From the NCBI RefSeq assembly GCF_024713945.1, contig NC_134680.1, positions 2,132,001 to 2,196,000 of the forward strand: a DNA stretch of 64,000 bases, written 5' to 3'. Both the position numbers and the translations under genes were made by a program. Positions within the stretch are counted from its first letter, which is position 1. Every line of letters starts with the position of its first letter. Positions 1 through 14,321 of this stretch are shown here, in pieces. This DNA comes from Dermatophagoides farinae. Taxonomy: Eukaryota > Arthropoda > Arachnida > Sarcoptiformes > Pyroglyphidae. The notes under the pieces were generated by a model. The model was not told the origin of the DNA and searched no databases. It worked only from the letters and a program-made list of their open reading frames with translations.

Positions 1-254
1 AAACTTGATCGACAACAAAGTAATATTTTACAAACAAAGGAATGAAATTATTATGTGTCAGCATTTCAGAAAAAATACAGAATTCAGAATATTCTGCAAC
101 AACAACAACAACAACAAACAGCAGCAAGCAGCAATCAAATATTATTATTATTATTATTATTATAGGCGAAAAAAATTGGAATAAATTAAGAATTTTCAAA
201 TTTTTTTTTCGCAAAAGTTTTTTTCTATCATGGCAAAATTCTCCATTCACTTAC
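1..254 (-). other. Dopamine receptor intron, left edge
   Basis: This is intron sequence downstream of the donor at 254-253. It holds a (CAA)n tract near 98-116 and an (ATT)n tract near 138-163. No TM6-TM7 coding sequence is visible, so the terminal exon must lie outside the window. Confidence 0.7.
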
Positions 255-1156
255 CTAAAACAATGGCCAATGTTTTTGTTGCTTTACGTTCACGGCGTGC
301 CGATACTTTTTCCCTTTTTTTACGACTTGATTTATGTTTTCTACCCAGATTAAAACGAGATTTTTTCTTTGGATAACCATCATCATCGATAATATTGCTG
401 CTATTGTTGTTATTATTATTATGAATTGTGATATCATTAATACCACCGGTATTACCACTACCGCCACTACCATCACCGGTTGTTGTACCACCATCATTTA
501 TATTTGTTCCTATAACACCCTCACTACTACCACCACAATTTGGTCCATTGGTTGATGGATCAACTAATTTTCCATGATCATCATCATCATCTTCATCATC
601 ATTATTATCAATATTTATTCGAATTTTTGTCATTTTTTTACGTCGAATATTATTATCTATATTTGTTGTTGTCGTTGCCGTTGTTGATGTTGTTGTCGCT
701 ATTGCTGTTGTCGTTGTTGTATGATGATCCGATGTATGTGCCATTCGTGAATTTTTTTGGATTCGTTTTTGTCGATTTTGTTGTTGTTTTTTCAATTTAT
801 TATTATTATTTTCATTTTCATTTTCATCATCTTTTTCCTTTTGATTACCATCATCATCATAATCTTTTTTTTCTTTACCGGATATAGAATCAAATGTTGT
901 TGAACTGCTATCACTATCACAATGTTTTGTTGTTGTTGTTGTTGTATTTAATGCTGCTGCTACAGCATTTTCTACTAAAAACATATCACATTTTATTGGA
1001 TTCTCTGATTTATCTGAAGCCATACATCCATTTGAAACATACAAGTGAGAGAGATAAAAAAAAGATCAATTAAAATTCAATAATAATCAAACAAATCAAA
1101 TGAAATTATCACCTTTATCATTCAATGTTTTTATCGTTGAATTTTTTTTACAATTA

Positions 1157-1191
<35 letters not shown>

Positions 1192-4100
1192 ATCGTCATC
1201 ATCCTCATCATCATCATCATCTTCATCGTCTTCATCATCATCGTCATCTAATCGACTTTCAATATTATCACTATTACTTGTTTCAATACAATTATCATTA
1301 TTTGAATTTGTTAAATTTGTTGTATTCGTTAATATAATCGATACAGTTGGTAATGTTGTTGTTGTAGTTGCTGTTGTTGAAATATGATTTTTAATATTCA
1401 GATCTTGATTTGGTATATGAATCTGTAGCTGCGGTGATTGTTGTTGTTGTTGTTGATGTCGTTTATCTAATTTTGTTGTTACTGTTGTTGTTGGACAAAT
1501 CTGTAATTGTTTACTCAATGAAATTGATTCCAATGTTTTTGTTGATTCAATACCAAGTATATTTTTTGCCTTATTCGTTTGATTCATCATCAACATCATA
1601 TTATTATTATTATTTTTTGTATTATTATTCATTGTTACAGCTGTATAAAGTTTATTATTTTGATTATTTCCGGTTGTGATTGATTTTTTCTGATGACCAC
1701 CAACACCATCACCGGAACTACTACCAATATGATCCATTTTTTTCTTGGCACGATCATGTATTGCTTTGAAAATTTTATAATATAATATAACCATCATAAC
1801 ACAAGGTACATAGAATGACCATAATGATGAATATATAATAAAATTTGAATTATAAAATATACATAATTCAGGTATACGTTCTGGTGATGTATTTGCACCA
1901 AGCATGATTGGTAATCCAACACCGAATGATGCCATCCATACTAAAATGATTGTAATTATAACACGTTTATCGTTTTTATGTTTTGAATAAAATATTGGAT
2001 GTGTAACGGCAATATATCTATGAAAATGATAAAACAAAACAAAACAGACAGATAGAAAAAGCAATCATGAAATTAAAAAATTTAAATTTGATAAAATAAT
2101 TTAAAAACAAATAGAATGAAGATACAAATAGAATTGATCATTTGCACAAGTTTCATGTGTGTTTATTGTGAAAACTTCAATTTTGTATATATTGTAAAAA
2201 TAATTGGCAATAATAGAATCGAAAAGAATTTTTTTTATTTATTCGATACTGCAGAATAATTTTGTTTTTTTCCGATTTACACTTGAAAACCAATGAAAAC
2301 TTTTTTTTTCCTAGATTTGTTTGTTTGTCATTCAATTGATTTATACACACATACATACATACATACACACGATTAATGTAATACCGGAATTTCGGCTAAA
2401 TGGCCATTGGCCAAAATGATGGTGTAATTTTCAAAATCTTACAACAACAACAACAACAACAACAAATAAGGTTATTATTTTTTTTTTTTTTTTTTTTTTT
2501 TTTTTGGTTGTCATTTTCATTCTGAAAAAAAACCAGAACAGTAACAACAACCATTCACATATATAAAAAAAAATGTTATCGATCAAGTTGTATGTAAATA
2601 GTGAATAAAAAAAAAACTTTTTTCCATGTTCAAATAATAACAAGAAGAAATCAAAGCGGAAGCCAAACTTTTTTTTCATGAACAAAAATTCAGAAAAAAA
2701 AGTACCACTGTTTTCAATGATGATCATATAATGTGGCTAGTGTGTGAGACTCGAGATAAAAAAAAAGCTTTAAAGGAAATTAAAAAAAAACAATTTCTAC
2801 ATGTGTATGTGTGTGCAATCCAATATTGTATCCTACAGAATTTATTATATTGACTATCGGATATTTTACTATTTGTATAGTTATTCGCGGTATATATATA
2901 TATGGAAATGAATTTTAATCAAAGAAAAAATAGCCGTTAAATTTTTTTTTTCGTTGAAAATTAGTCTTGAATTTGGTCGTTTTTTCTCTCACTAGTTGGT
3001 TAACATTTTTTTCAAATTCAATTTTTTTTTTTTATTGCCCAATTTCTCATCAATACATTTTGTCGTTATCATTATCATTATTTTATTGTTGTTGTTGTTG
3101 TTGTTGTTGACAACCAAAATGTACATACGTTCAATGTCGATTTTCTCGATGAAAAAAAAATTGTGCAATTTAAATTTTTTTATATAATTTTTTTTCATTT
3201 CAATGTAATGGTTGTAGCATTTATTTCGGTGAATTTGGAAAATGGAAATAGAAACAAAAAAAAAATACATACCGATCAAAACTGATGGCAACCAAATTGA
3301 ATATGGATGCTGTACTACAGATAACATCCGTGGCAATATAAAGATCGCATATTGTTTCGCTTAATTGCCAATCGACATTCACCTAGAATTTGTTTTGAAA
3401 ATGAAATGTAATCGATAAAAATTTATTATAAATCGATAATTGTAAATTTTTTTATTAAAGTATTTTATTTATTTTTTTTTATCAACATTTTGCACACACA
3501 CACACAAACTTGATGAACAGTGAAATTATGGGAAAATTTTTTTTTTCCTCAAAACATGAAATTGATTTTATTGGAAAAAAAGAATGGTCCAATTGGTATC
3601 AAAATTGATGAGATTGATGATGATGATGATGATGATGATGGGTAAATCATCATTTTCAGGAAACATGGTTTTGTTATGTTTTTCTATTTGAGTCGACACA
3701 ACAATCATCTAGTATTATTATGTCTATTATATTTCTGTAAATTTCACCATCATCAGCACTGGTCATCATCATCATAAGACACCTTGCGGCTATACATGTA
3801 ATCAATGGTTTTTGCAATTCGGTTTCTTTTTTTTTATCTTAGAAAAACCGAAATTATTTTCACTACAAAAAAAAATGAAATGAAAATGAATTCAAAGCTT
3901 AAGAAATAAAAATATAAATAAATTTTGTTTTTTATTTCATAACCATACACCTACGGCCATAATAAGGCACATAAGAATTTTCCATTTTTTTTTGTCTATC
4001 ACTAATTTCTTTTTCCTGTTCAAATTTATATATAAGAATTCATGAACAATTCCCATTCATCATTTGTCCAGTCCATTCGAATAAATGTCACCACCATTTA

Positions 4101-7100
4101 TACATCTAAATTCAATCATCATCATCATCATCATCATCATTATCAATGGTCATTATTTATCATCATCAACATCATAATATTTTCTTTTGTTCACACACAA
4201 ACAAATTATTATTATTCTTGATTATATTCAATTATATATTTCTTATCCATATTTGATATTCTTCATTTTGTTTTTTTATTTATTTATTATACATTCAATT
4301 CATTTCATTTTTCTTACAAAGAAATAGAACAGAAAACTTTATTACTATCATCATTTTTCATTGTCATTTTTTTTCGGTCCCATTCTTTGAATGCTCACAC
4401 ACACACACACACAATTCATTCATTATCGTTAAGGATGACCATCATCATTATCATCATCATCATCATTAACATCAACATTCAATTAATGGTTAAATAATGA
4501 TGATGATTGATTTATATATTTTTCACTTGTTCATCTCTACATATAAATATTTTTTTTCTTGTTATTTGTTCCACAGTAGATGCCCATAGCCATTATGTGT
4601 GTGTGTGGGTGTGTGTATGTGTGTATTTTGTGATGAGAAAATTTCTACTTTTTTTTCAGTTTCTCATTTTTTTTATTGATGATCGCATTGTCCATCTATA
4701 TATATGTGTGTAGTATTCCCAAAATGATAATGATCAATAAAATTATTATCATTATTATTACAAACAGAAATAACCGGATAATGAATGAATGAATTTGATG
4801 ATAATTTCCTGGACGTTACGGGATGGTGATTCGAATTCATTTATTTTTTTGGCATTCTCTCTTCCTTTCTTTGTATGCTTTTCGCGATGAACATTGACAA
4901 AAATAATTTCCGTCGATTTGTTTGGTTCGGTACGAATCTATTCATCTAATTTTAGCCGTCATAATGTCCATTTTATTCAGTTGAATTATTAATCAAAATT
5001 TCATTGTTTTATTTCATATTTTTCTTTGTTTGGTTTCATCATCATCATCAAATAATCTATTTTATCAAGGTTTCACATTACACAAGTGATAGGAATGAAA
5101 AGAACCAGAAAAAAATCCATTCATTCTAAATGAAATTAAAAAGAAAAAATTCAATTGACATGAAATCTCCAAAATAAAAGCTAATGTAATTCCACATGAA
5201 TATTCAAATAATAAAAAAAAGATAAGATTACTTGGTGCCAAGAAAAAAAACATTAAACATCAGCCAGAAAAGATGCAAATTGAAATGAAAATCCTAATTT
5301 AAGGTATCCTAGGTAAATAATTCCATGAGCGGACTGAAAAAACAAAAGGAATTTTCAAATGAAAAGAGAATTTACTATATTTACTAACCTAACCTAAACA
5401 AAAAAAAAATAGATTTTTTCAACAAAACCAAGTTTCTTTCATCATTGTCATAATTATTATTATTGTTTATTATTCTGTGCAAAAAAAACGAATATTCATC
5501 TATTTTCTCACGTTAATTCAATTATTTAATCATATAAAATTTTCATCATCAAAAAAAAACACACACACACACAATGAAAAAGAGAGCTAAAACAAAAGTA
5601 CAGAATAAAAAGGATTTTTCTTTGTTTTGTTTCATGGTTCAGAAATTTTTCAAAAACTAAACAAACAAAATCCTGGCTTAAATCTCTTGGGTATCATCAT
5701 CAAAGTTTTTTTTTTCCTGAAACATTTTCTTGTTGTTGATCTTTTCTCTTTCTCTCTATCTATATTCATTCTGTTTTATTTTATTTTATTTTATTTTCTG
5801 AATTTGTTTTTCGCATTTTCACTTACTTTTGTTTTCAATATACAAACAGTGAGAAATTTTTTTTGTTTTGTTTTTGTTTTGTTTTGTTTTAAATGTCGAA
5901 ATATACCCCATAATGACATTTGATCTGAAATTGAATTTTTATGAAAAAAAAGAATTCAGAAGATTCTCGAAAACAAACAGAAAAAAAATAATAATCTTGC
6001 TCTTTTTTTTGACAACAAATGTCTTTGTGTGAAAGACTAAATATTTTATAAACACATCAATTTTGCTTCTGTGTGAATTTATTGAACAATTACCGATTGA
6101 TTTTTTTTGTGTGTGTAAAAGAGCACAATGTCCATAATTCTAGTTCTGTAAAGTCTAGTTCAACTATTGAGCGTGTGATATACGCTGAAAAAATAACGAC
6201 TTGGTTGGTCTTTGTCTTTTTTATTTAAAAAAAAACGATCAAATTTTTTCAGTTTTTTTTCATATAACTTTGATCATCAATCCTTATTGAAGATTTCTGT
6301 TCATTTTTTTTCGTTTATGGTTACTTGACATTACATTATATACAACATATAATCCATAGTTATTTGTGGTTGGTTAGTTATTATTATCGTTCTCGTTAAA
6401 ATAATTGTATTGGCTTTGTGTGAAATGTATTCACATTCACTTGAAATAATAATGAACAGGAATTTGTGTATAAAAAAAATGAAATTCAAGTCGAATATAA
6501 CATTTATCTAATAGATTTTCATCAAGATGTCACAATGGATAAAAAAAAACTATAATAGAAAACTTACCATAACATACGTTGAAAATAGCATCGGTATAGC
6601 AACAAATAGATCGGCAAATGCAAGACTTACAATAAACCAATTCGTAACAGTCTGTAGGCTTCGTTCACGATAAACACTGTTTTTTTTATGTATTGAAAAT
6701 TGTTGAAATTTAGAAAAAAAAACGCAAAACAAACACCAGAAAAATACCTTAAAATGACGAGAAAATTTCCAAACAATGCCAATATTGGTAATATAATCAA
6801 TATTAATGCCCAATAAACACGTTCATGTTCAAGATCAATTTGATGATGATCATTGATTATCATCATTGTTGTTGCCGTTAAATTCATACCGGATGTTGTT
6901 GCCATTGTTGTAGCATTATTATTAACATTATCAAACGCAGACATTCTTAATAAACATGCTGCTGCTGATGTTTCGATATTTGTATCGGTATTTGTCGCTA
7001 AATTTGTACAATAATTTTTCCATAAATCATTATCACTACTGTGATTAAATCCAAAATTTGGCCAATCATTATTATCATTATTATTTGAATCATTTTTCAG

Positions 7101-7994
7101 TGATATTGTCGTAGATGGTCGCAACGTTGACCATTCATAATCAATAAAATTATCATTATCATTATCATTATTATTTTTATTTAATATTGATTCCGTTGTC
7201 GTCATCAACGTCAATGTTTCTTCTGTTGTGGTTGTTGTTGTTGAATTGTGGAAATTTGATTTCCATGTTCGTTGAAATCCATTATCATCATTATTATCAT
7301 GGATAATAAGACGATCATTGTGATTATGTGATACAATTGATTTTGATGATGAATAATGTATACTACTGTTTTGTTGACCATTAATCATTGATGATTGATA
7401 TAATTCTTTTAATAAATTTTTCGAATATGATGATGATAACGTTTCCGGTATTTCCGTCGTCGTCGTTGATATTATCGTTTCATTATCATCATTATCTACA
7501 ATCATTCGGAATAGATTATCATTTTGAGCAATATTCTGTTGTTGTTTAGATTTATTCATTTCGATCAATATTTTATCCGACATCATCGTTGTTTGGACAG
7601 TTCCATTATTATTATCATCATTGTTTGTTCGATAATTTTTTGTAATAAAACTAATTGGAAAATTGTTCTTTGTTGTCATTGGCTTTGTTGTTGTTGTTGT
7701 AGTTACAACTTTTTCGATATTATTATTATTGAATGGCTGCCATAGATTTATACTTATCGTATTCATTATGTTGCCACCATTATGTTCATCAACAGTGGTA
7801 TGAATATTTTTATCATTCGTAATATTATCATTATTATTATTATCATTGGCCATTGATGACCAATGATCACTATGAATAGATGATTCATTTGTACCATTAT
7901 CATCATGATCATTATTACTATTAATCAATGATAATGATTTTGGTTTTGTCCAAAATGATAATGTTATATTCTGAAATATATTATGACCTTCCAT
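255..7994 (-). CDS. Dop2R: D2-like dopamine receptor (GPCR), partial at 3' end
   Basis: Rhodopsin-family aminergic receptor, expected to couple dopamine to Gi/o at the neuronal plasma membrane. Exons (minus): 7994-6748, 6676-6568, 3382-3273, 2017-1113, 1013-255; all phases close, giving 1043 codons before the window edge. TM1 begins near residue 393 after a long Asn/Thr/Ser-rich ectodomain with many N-glycosylation sequons. Seen: the TM1-ICL1 junction LVILSVYRERSLQTVTNW, D2.50 (residue 438), C3.25 (464), amine-binding D3.32 (471), DRY (488-490), ECL2 Cys541 and the three TM5 serines (552, 553, 556). ICL3 runs about 450 residues with poly-Asp and poly-Thr. It ends in RRERKATKTLAIVLG, the start of TM6, at a GTAAGTG donor; TM6-TM7 lie left of position 1. 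Sequence around TM1-TM5 matches insect D2-like receptors closely. The start ATG has A at -3 and G at +4. A 5' noncoding exon is possible but not visible. Confidence 0.93.
1155..1248. repeat. (ATC/GTC)n trinucleotide tract coding for poly-Asp
   Basis: A nearly pure TCATCG/TCATCA array lies inside dopamine receptor exon 4. On the minus strand it encodes a run of about 30 Asp with a few Glu in the third cytoplasmic loop. It also produces a long poly-Ser/His shadow frame on the plus strand. Confidence 0.85.
2018..3272 (-). other. Dopamine receptor intron 3
   Basis: A 1.25-kb intron between the TM3 exon and the ICL2-TM5 exon. The donor is CG|GTATGT at 3272 and the acceptor is CATAG ending at 2018. 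It contains a (CAA)n tract near 2442-2466 and a long T tract near 2479-2505. No further coding segment was recognised. Confidence 0.75.
3383..6567 (-). other. Dopamine receptor intron 2
   Basis: A 3.2-kb intron between the TM2 and TM3 exons, with donor ATG|GTAAGT at 6567 and acceptor TCTAG ending at 3383. It contains ATG/CAT trinucleotide runs (near 3617-3641 and 4117-4140), CA/TG runs (near 4395 and 4590-4625), and TTTTA and TTTTG pentamer runs (near 5774-5798 and 5860-5890). No exon was recognised. Confidence 0.7.
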
Positions 7995-8698
7995 GATTAT
8001 TTTTCAGGTGTTGTTGTCAATAAATTAATTGATTCAATGAAATTGATAATTAAACAAAATTTATTGTTTTCCAATTCATTTGTTTCATGATTTTCTATTC
8101 ACAATAATCGTAGAAACATGAATTTTTATGAAAATTGCATTGTATATGAACAGGACGGATGTCATGTGTGTTTGTGATGTTCATGGTACGTTTACTTTCC
8201 ATTTATGGAACAAAAAAAATCTGTAAAAAAAGAGAAAAAAAACAATAATAATAACCATATATAAGTAAAACAGAACTCAGCGACAATAACAACAAAAAAA
8301 AATCAAAGGCTAAGAAGATTTATTTATTTATTTCTGGTTCAAATCTTTAAAATATACGCACACATCCAAGAAAATTGGAGTGATTTTTCTTGTTTAGATT
8401 TCGGTGTGTGTGTGTATGTGTTTAGAATTTTTCAAAAATCCTTTGAGAATCGCTTTACAACATTGATAAATTGATAAAAACATTAAATAACAGCAACAAA
8501 TTGATATTGGTCGTATAAATACACTCTGTGTCAATATTTTTTTATCCATTTTTTTAGCTTGGTATTTTGTGATATTGGAAAAAAAGAAAAACAACTTTTG
8601 ATCATCATCATTATTAATTTATTCATCCAGTATATTATGGTTGTGATTGTCGTCCCAATTGAAATGAACAAAAAAAAAACAGAAATAAACAGACAGAC

Positions 8699-8744
8699 AA
8701 AAACAAAAACAAAAACAAAAACAAAAACAAAAACAAAAACAAAA
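8699..8744 (+). repeat. (AAAAAC)n hexanucleotide microsatellite
   Basis: About seven to eight near-perfect copies of an AAAAAC unit. They give Lys-Thr or Phe-Val repeat frames on the two strands, which are not genes. Confidence 0.9.
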
Positions 8745-11700
8745 TAGACCGGCATATTTTGACAAATTTTCTTTCTTTATCAATAAATTCTTTACTGTAC
8801 AGTAATACTTTGCTGTCGGTTTCGATATAACTCTGTATGATTTTCATATTTCTTTTTTTTCAGAAATAATTCGATAATCCAATTAATTCTCTGTCTGTTT
8901 TGCAAAGATTTTTTTTTCACTTGTTCCATCAATGAAAAAAAAAATGTTGTGAATAATTTAGATTTAGTTTGACTTTGACATTCAATCATTCATTGTGTTT
9001 GTGTGTGTGTGTGTGTTTCCACATTGAAAGTAAAGTCTAGTTAAAATTTGAATTCTGGTCTGTATTATTCTGTTAGGAATTTGAAAACAAAAATGGATGG
9101 AAAAAAGGTTTAAGTGAGTCTATTCTTTTTTTTCTTTAAGCAGAAATTCTTTATTGTTTACGCTTTATTTATTGAAAAAGATCAACTCATTCTGAGCTGA
9201 TGGGATTCGTTTCACTATGTTATTAATTGGTTAATGAAAATCTTTCTTCAAGTATAAAAGTGTTTTTGATTATAATGATTTGATCGCATAAAAGATTTCT
9301 ACTTTTTCATGAACACATTACAATACGAATTTGATTCATGATCATTGATGATAAACAACATCCACTTATGAATAAATAAATGAAGACAGTAGACATTATA
9401 TCATAGTAAATCTAGATTTGAATTGTTTTTTTTCTGAATTAAAATACCAAATTTTTTTTCTAAATTTAAAATTCTTAAATTAAAATACGGCTTTTTTTGT
9501 TCCGTTTGTTTGAATTTGTTTCATTCTTCAACGGATAATGAGAAAATTATACAATAAACATCATTTTATCTATTTGAAATTCAAACGGCGCTGCTTACTT
9601 CATTAAGAATTTGCACAAACACACAATGTTTTGATGAACTTTGAACTTTATCAATCCCATTCAAAATGAATGAATCAACAATAATTTTTTACATTCAATT
9701 CATTTATGTTCATAGAACAGAAAAAAAAATAATTTCATTTGTCATATACAAATGTGTTTCAAATATTATACACAAGTACCTGTCATTGATTGGATTGACA
9801 TTTTTTTCCTATTGCTTTTCATTCACTTAAAATAATGTTCAATGATTTTCTGCAGTTATCCATTTTCTATTGTTGTTGTTTTTGAATGCCAAATATCGAT
9901 GAATGAATGAATGAATGAATAAATAAATAAATGACATTCAATTTGCATAGAATTTCATAGAATTTGAAGCACAAAACACGAAAAAAAATTCATTTCAAGT
10001 TATTATTATTATTATTATCATCACAAGGTCGTCTCGTATTGTTTTGAGTGTGTGTGTGTGTGTGTGTATGGAATATTTTTCTCATTTTGACCATGAATAA
10101 TAATTTTTATATTATGAAATTCTTTGGAACAAGAATAAATTTTTTTTCTGCTTTTCCAATCATTTATCGTTTCATATATAGTAAACAGTGATAGCTCGTT
10201 TTTCGTTTTTTTTTTCACAAGAATAACACAATTCATTAGTGAAAATATGATGTCCAATGGTGTAAACCCAGATATTGCCGTATAAATTGATAGTAACTTT
10301 TTTCATGGCAGTGACTAAGCACGCGATGCTCTTTCAAACAAAATGGAAGTGAAAAAAAAACAAATACAAAAAAGTAAAGTTCAAACATTTTTTTTTGTTT
10401 GGTTTATCAAGAAAAAAAAACCACAAAAAAATGCAAGAAAAAAAACCTATTCCTGATTCTAAACCGGGGGGAGGGGTTGGTTTGAGTGTAGAAACACAAA
10501 CACACAAAGCCAACGTCGTTATCATTGTTTGCGTGTGCTAGAGCTTGTATATATACCTTATCCATCATTGTCATCATTTTAAACGTAATAGAAAAGAAAC
10601 TAAACACCATTAAAGTCATTTTATGACAGAATTTTCTTTTATTTTTTTTTTTGTGTGTGTATGTATGTCATGACATTCTTTAGTTAAGAATTTGAACATT
10701 TTTTTCTTCTCTTATAATAATAATAATAATTTTTCAATGCAAACAGAAATGTGAATGAAAAATATTCATTTTTCATTATCATCATCATCATTATTATTAT
10801 TAATTTTTTAAATTTTCATTTTTTTTTTTTTTTGAATAAAATGTAGTCCAAAAAATTCATGTGCATCTTCTACTTGAATTTCATTCAAATGGCAAAGTAT
10901 GAAGAGAAAAACAAATCTTATTTCTTTTTAAATAATTAAGAAAAAAAACATATATCATCATCATCATCATCATCATCATCAACATAAATTTATGAATAAA
11001 TTCTTTGCGTTTTTTTTCGCTTTTAACTAATTTTCATTACTTAACGATCATCATTAGATGATGGAATATTCATTCATTTTTTTTTGCAATTTGAATAAAC
11101 GCATGCACATTCAGTTTAAGTTATTAGGATTCATGAATTTTCATCAAATTCAATTTCAAATTATTTATTCCCTATGAAAATGAATTAATTTGATTATATA
11201 TTCAAAAAAAAAAAATGAAAACGGTATTCAATCACCGATTGCTAATTATTAATATGCAATCATTATATTCATGTGAATAATCAAATGAGGTGGAAAATGA
11301 GAACAAAAAAAAAAGTTTTGAGAAGAAAATAAAAACAATCAAGTTAAAGTCACCACACACACACAAACACACACACAGAAATCTGATCGATTATTTGTCA
11401 TTAAATGAAAAAAAAATGATGATAATGATGCAAGACACACACACACACGCACTTAATAAATGGTGTTCTTTACATCATCATCATCATCATATATAATGAA
11501 GTCGATTAATGTAACTTTTTTTCACTCCACCCCATTTAACTATTACACGTTGAATTCAATAGAAAATTATTGACGATGAAAAGTTTTTTCATTTTCAAGA
11601 AAATTTATTTTGTTCATAGTTTTATCCAAAAATATTGAAATCCAAGAAAAAAAAAGAAAAATTGAATCAAAAAGCCATTTGTTTTGCCACAATCGCTATC

Positions 11701-14296
11701 AAAACTATTGGGTGTGTTCAAAAGTTCAAATTCTTTTCATCAACAAAAAAAAGTTTCCAAATAAAAAATCGGAAATCTTTTCTGGCCTATCTATCACACA
11801 CGAACAACAACGACGACAACAACAACAACAGCAAAAGCATCAATTTTATTTTGGCAATATCAATGGCGACAACAACAACAACAACGACGATGATGATGAT
11901 GATGATGATAATAACGTCAACTGACTAATGTGAACAATATGGATGAAAGAATTTATTATCATTATAGAATCCATAATAATATGCAAATATACACACACAC
12001 ACTCTCTCTCTCTCTCTCTCTCGCTCTCTTTATTGAATTTGAATTAGAATTGAATCATCATAATATATATGGTTGTAAAATAGAAAAAAAAACTGTAGGA
12101 AAAATTATTATTCCTCATTATTATCATTTATAATAATAACTTTCTTTATTTTGTTGATTAGGAAACCAAAAAAAAAAAGCAAAAATAAAATCTCAACTAA
12201 AGATACAGAATATTTATTTATTGCATATGATGATGAAATCAACGACAATAGCTACAATAATAACAATAATAATGAGAATCACAATTGATCATCGTTGTCA
12301 ACATGATCATTTTTTTTCTCTCTCTCTCTCTTTTTCTCGCTTTATGAACCGAAAAACTTTTTTTTTTTTTTTAGTTTCTGAAACAATATTCCATCAGCAT
12401 CAATTGATGACCATTTCGAATCGATCTTTTTTTTTGTTGTTTTTGTTTTGTTTTTTTTTTCTTTGGCTTCGTTCTTGTCATATCCGGTAGTGATATGTGT
12501 GATATGAGTGTTTCACGTTTCACATAACTTTTGGGAATCAGAAACGCATGAAAAAAAAGGAAATGAAACAATTTTTTTTTTTTTTGGTTCGCTCCGATTG
12601 GTTTGACGTGTCAGATGGGTGTGTGTGTGTGTGTGTTATTTATAATTCTCTATCGTTTTTCTTTCGTTTTTTTTTTGTTTGTTTGCATATTTGAATATGA
12701 TCTTGACAAATAAACCAACCAAAAAAAAAGAAGGAAAGAAAAAATTGATTAATATTGAAATGTCTGAGACAGGGAAAAAAACTGATGAAAAACAAACTTT
12801 GCATGCAAACAAACAACTGATTGTTGCGTAATGCATAGAAAAAAAAATCGAAATCAAAAAAATTCAATTGAATTCGTTTCACAGTGATTATCATTACTAT
12901 TCTAGAGATATTTAGCATGTTCAATTGACCAATTGTACAATGATTTTTGTTTTTTTTCCTTTGGTATTTTTTGTTGTTTAGTAAATCATATCATTCATGT
13001 TCGATGATGCATGTTGTTGTTGTTGTTGTTTTTATTACTAGAGTATAGTGTGTTTTTTTTATTTTCTTTTATATTCACGAATATTCTATGGAATCGTTCA
13101 TTCATTCATCCTTCATCATTTGATACAATCAAATATTGAGAAAATTCTTCTGTTTTTTTTTGTTTTGTTTTAGATACATGTGTTTGGAAATGTATAGAAA
13201 ATTTACGTACAATGTGTATAATATATTGATATAATGACAATGACAATGTTGTTGTTGCTGTTGCTGTTGCTGTTAAAGATATGCTGATGATGGTTTCTGT
13301 ATCAATAACAATAATGTTTACTCAAAAACCCAAATAGAAAAAAATAAAAAACCCATACACAGACAGAGAGAGTGAGAGTGAGTGATGATAATGAAATTGA
13401 TACATTGAAAAAAATTGTGGTATAAAATCATCATTTCATTTACAGACCTAAACAAACAAATACAAACAGACTGAGATTCATCGAATCAAAAAATTGATGT
13501 TCTTTGCTGTTGTCGTTGTTGTTGTTGTTTAAAATCAATGGTTTATTGAAGAAAAAAAAATTTTGAATTGATTATAATGTCTTTAAAAGCTTAAATGAAT
13601 GATGGAATAAAATTTGGTAAAAAAAAGAGAATGAAAACAAAAACCGAATCATCATAATCGACTTATACCATATCTACCATTATCGATTTTGAGCTATAAA
13701 TATACTATATAAATATATGGAATAAAACGAATGGATAGGTTTTTATTCAATCAATTTATTATTATTAGTTAGTATTGTTGTTATGAAAAATAATAATTCA
13801 ATGGATACATATTGCTATTTATATAACAACGACAATGATTATGGAAAATAATATCAACATCAATTGTAAATGGATGTAGTGAATGAAATGAAATGAAAGA
13901 CAACAAAAAAAAAACACATAGAACCATATGAAACACACGCACACACACACACAGACAAAAAAAAAATTTTTTTTTTGTCTAATTGATTGTTACATAACAT
14001 TTAACAATATATATTTTGTTTATTTCTGGTATTAATAACCGAAAGACCAATATATAAAAATGTGAAACGTATGTACACACACACACACACACATTACTGG
14101 AAAACATACAATGAGAATAAAGAATCAGAAAAAAGAAACCAAAAATGATTGGCAAATAAATACTTTTGATCATGGCACACTTTTGTGTATAATGGTGGAC
14201 ACCAATCGGATATACGGGACACTCAGATAGCCATATTTTTTTCAAGTATAGAAACCGTGCAAAGAATCAAGTGTGAATAAGAAACTCATACACCCG

Positions 14297-14321
14297 CACA
14301 CACACACACACACACACACAC
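14297..14321 (+). repeat. (CA)n microsatellite
   Basis: An uninterrupted CA dinucleotide array of about 12 units, one of many in the gene-poor stretch. Confidence 0.85.

Noticed and set aside
1100-1387. Plus-strand poly-Ser frame
   Set aside because: It is the shadow of the poly-Asp codons of dopamine receptor exon 4.
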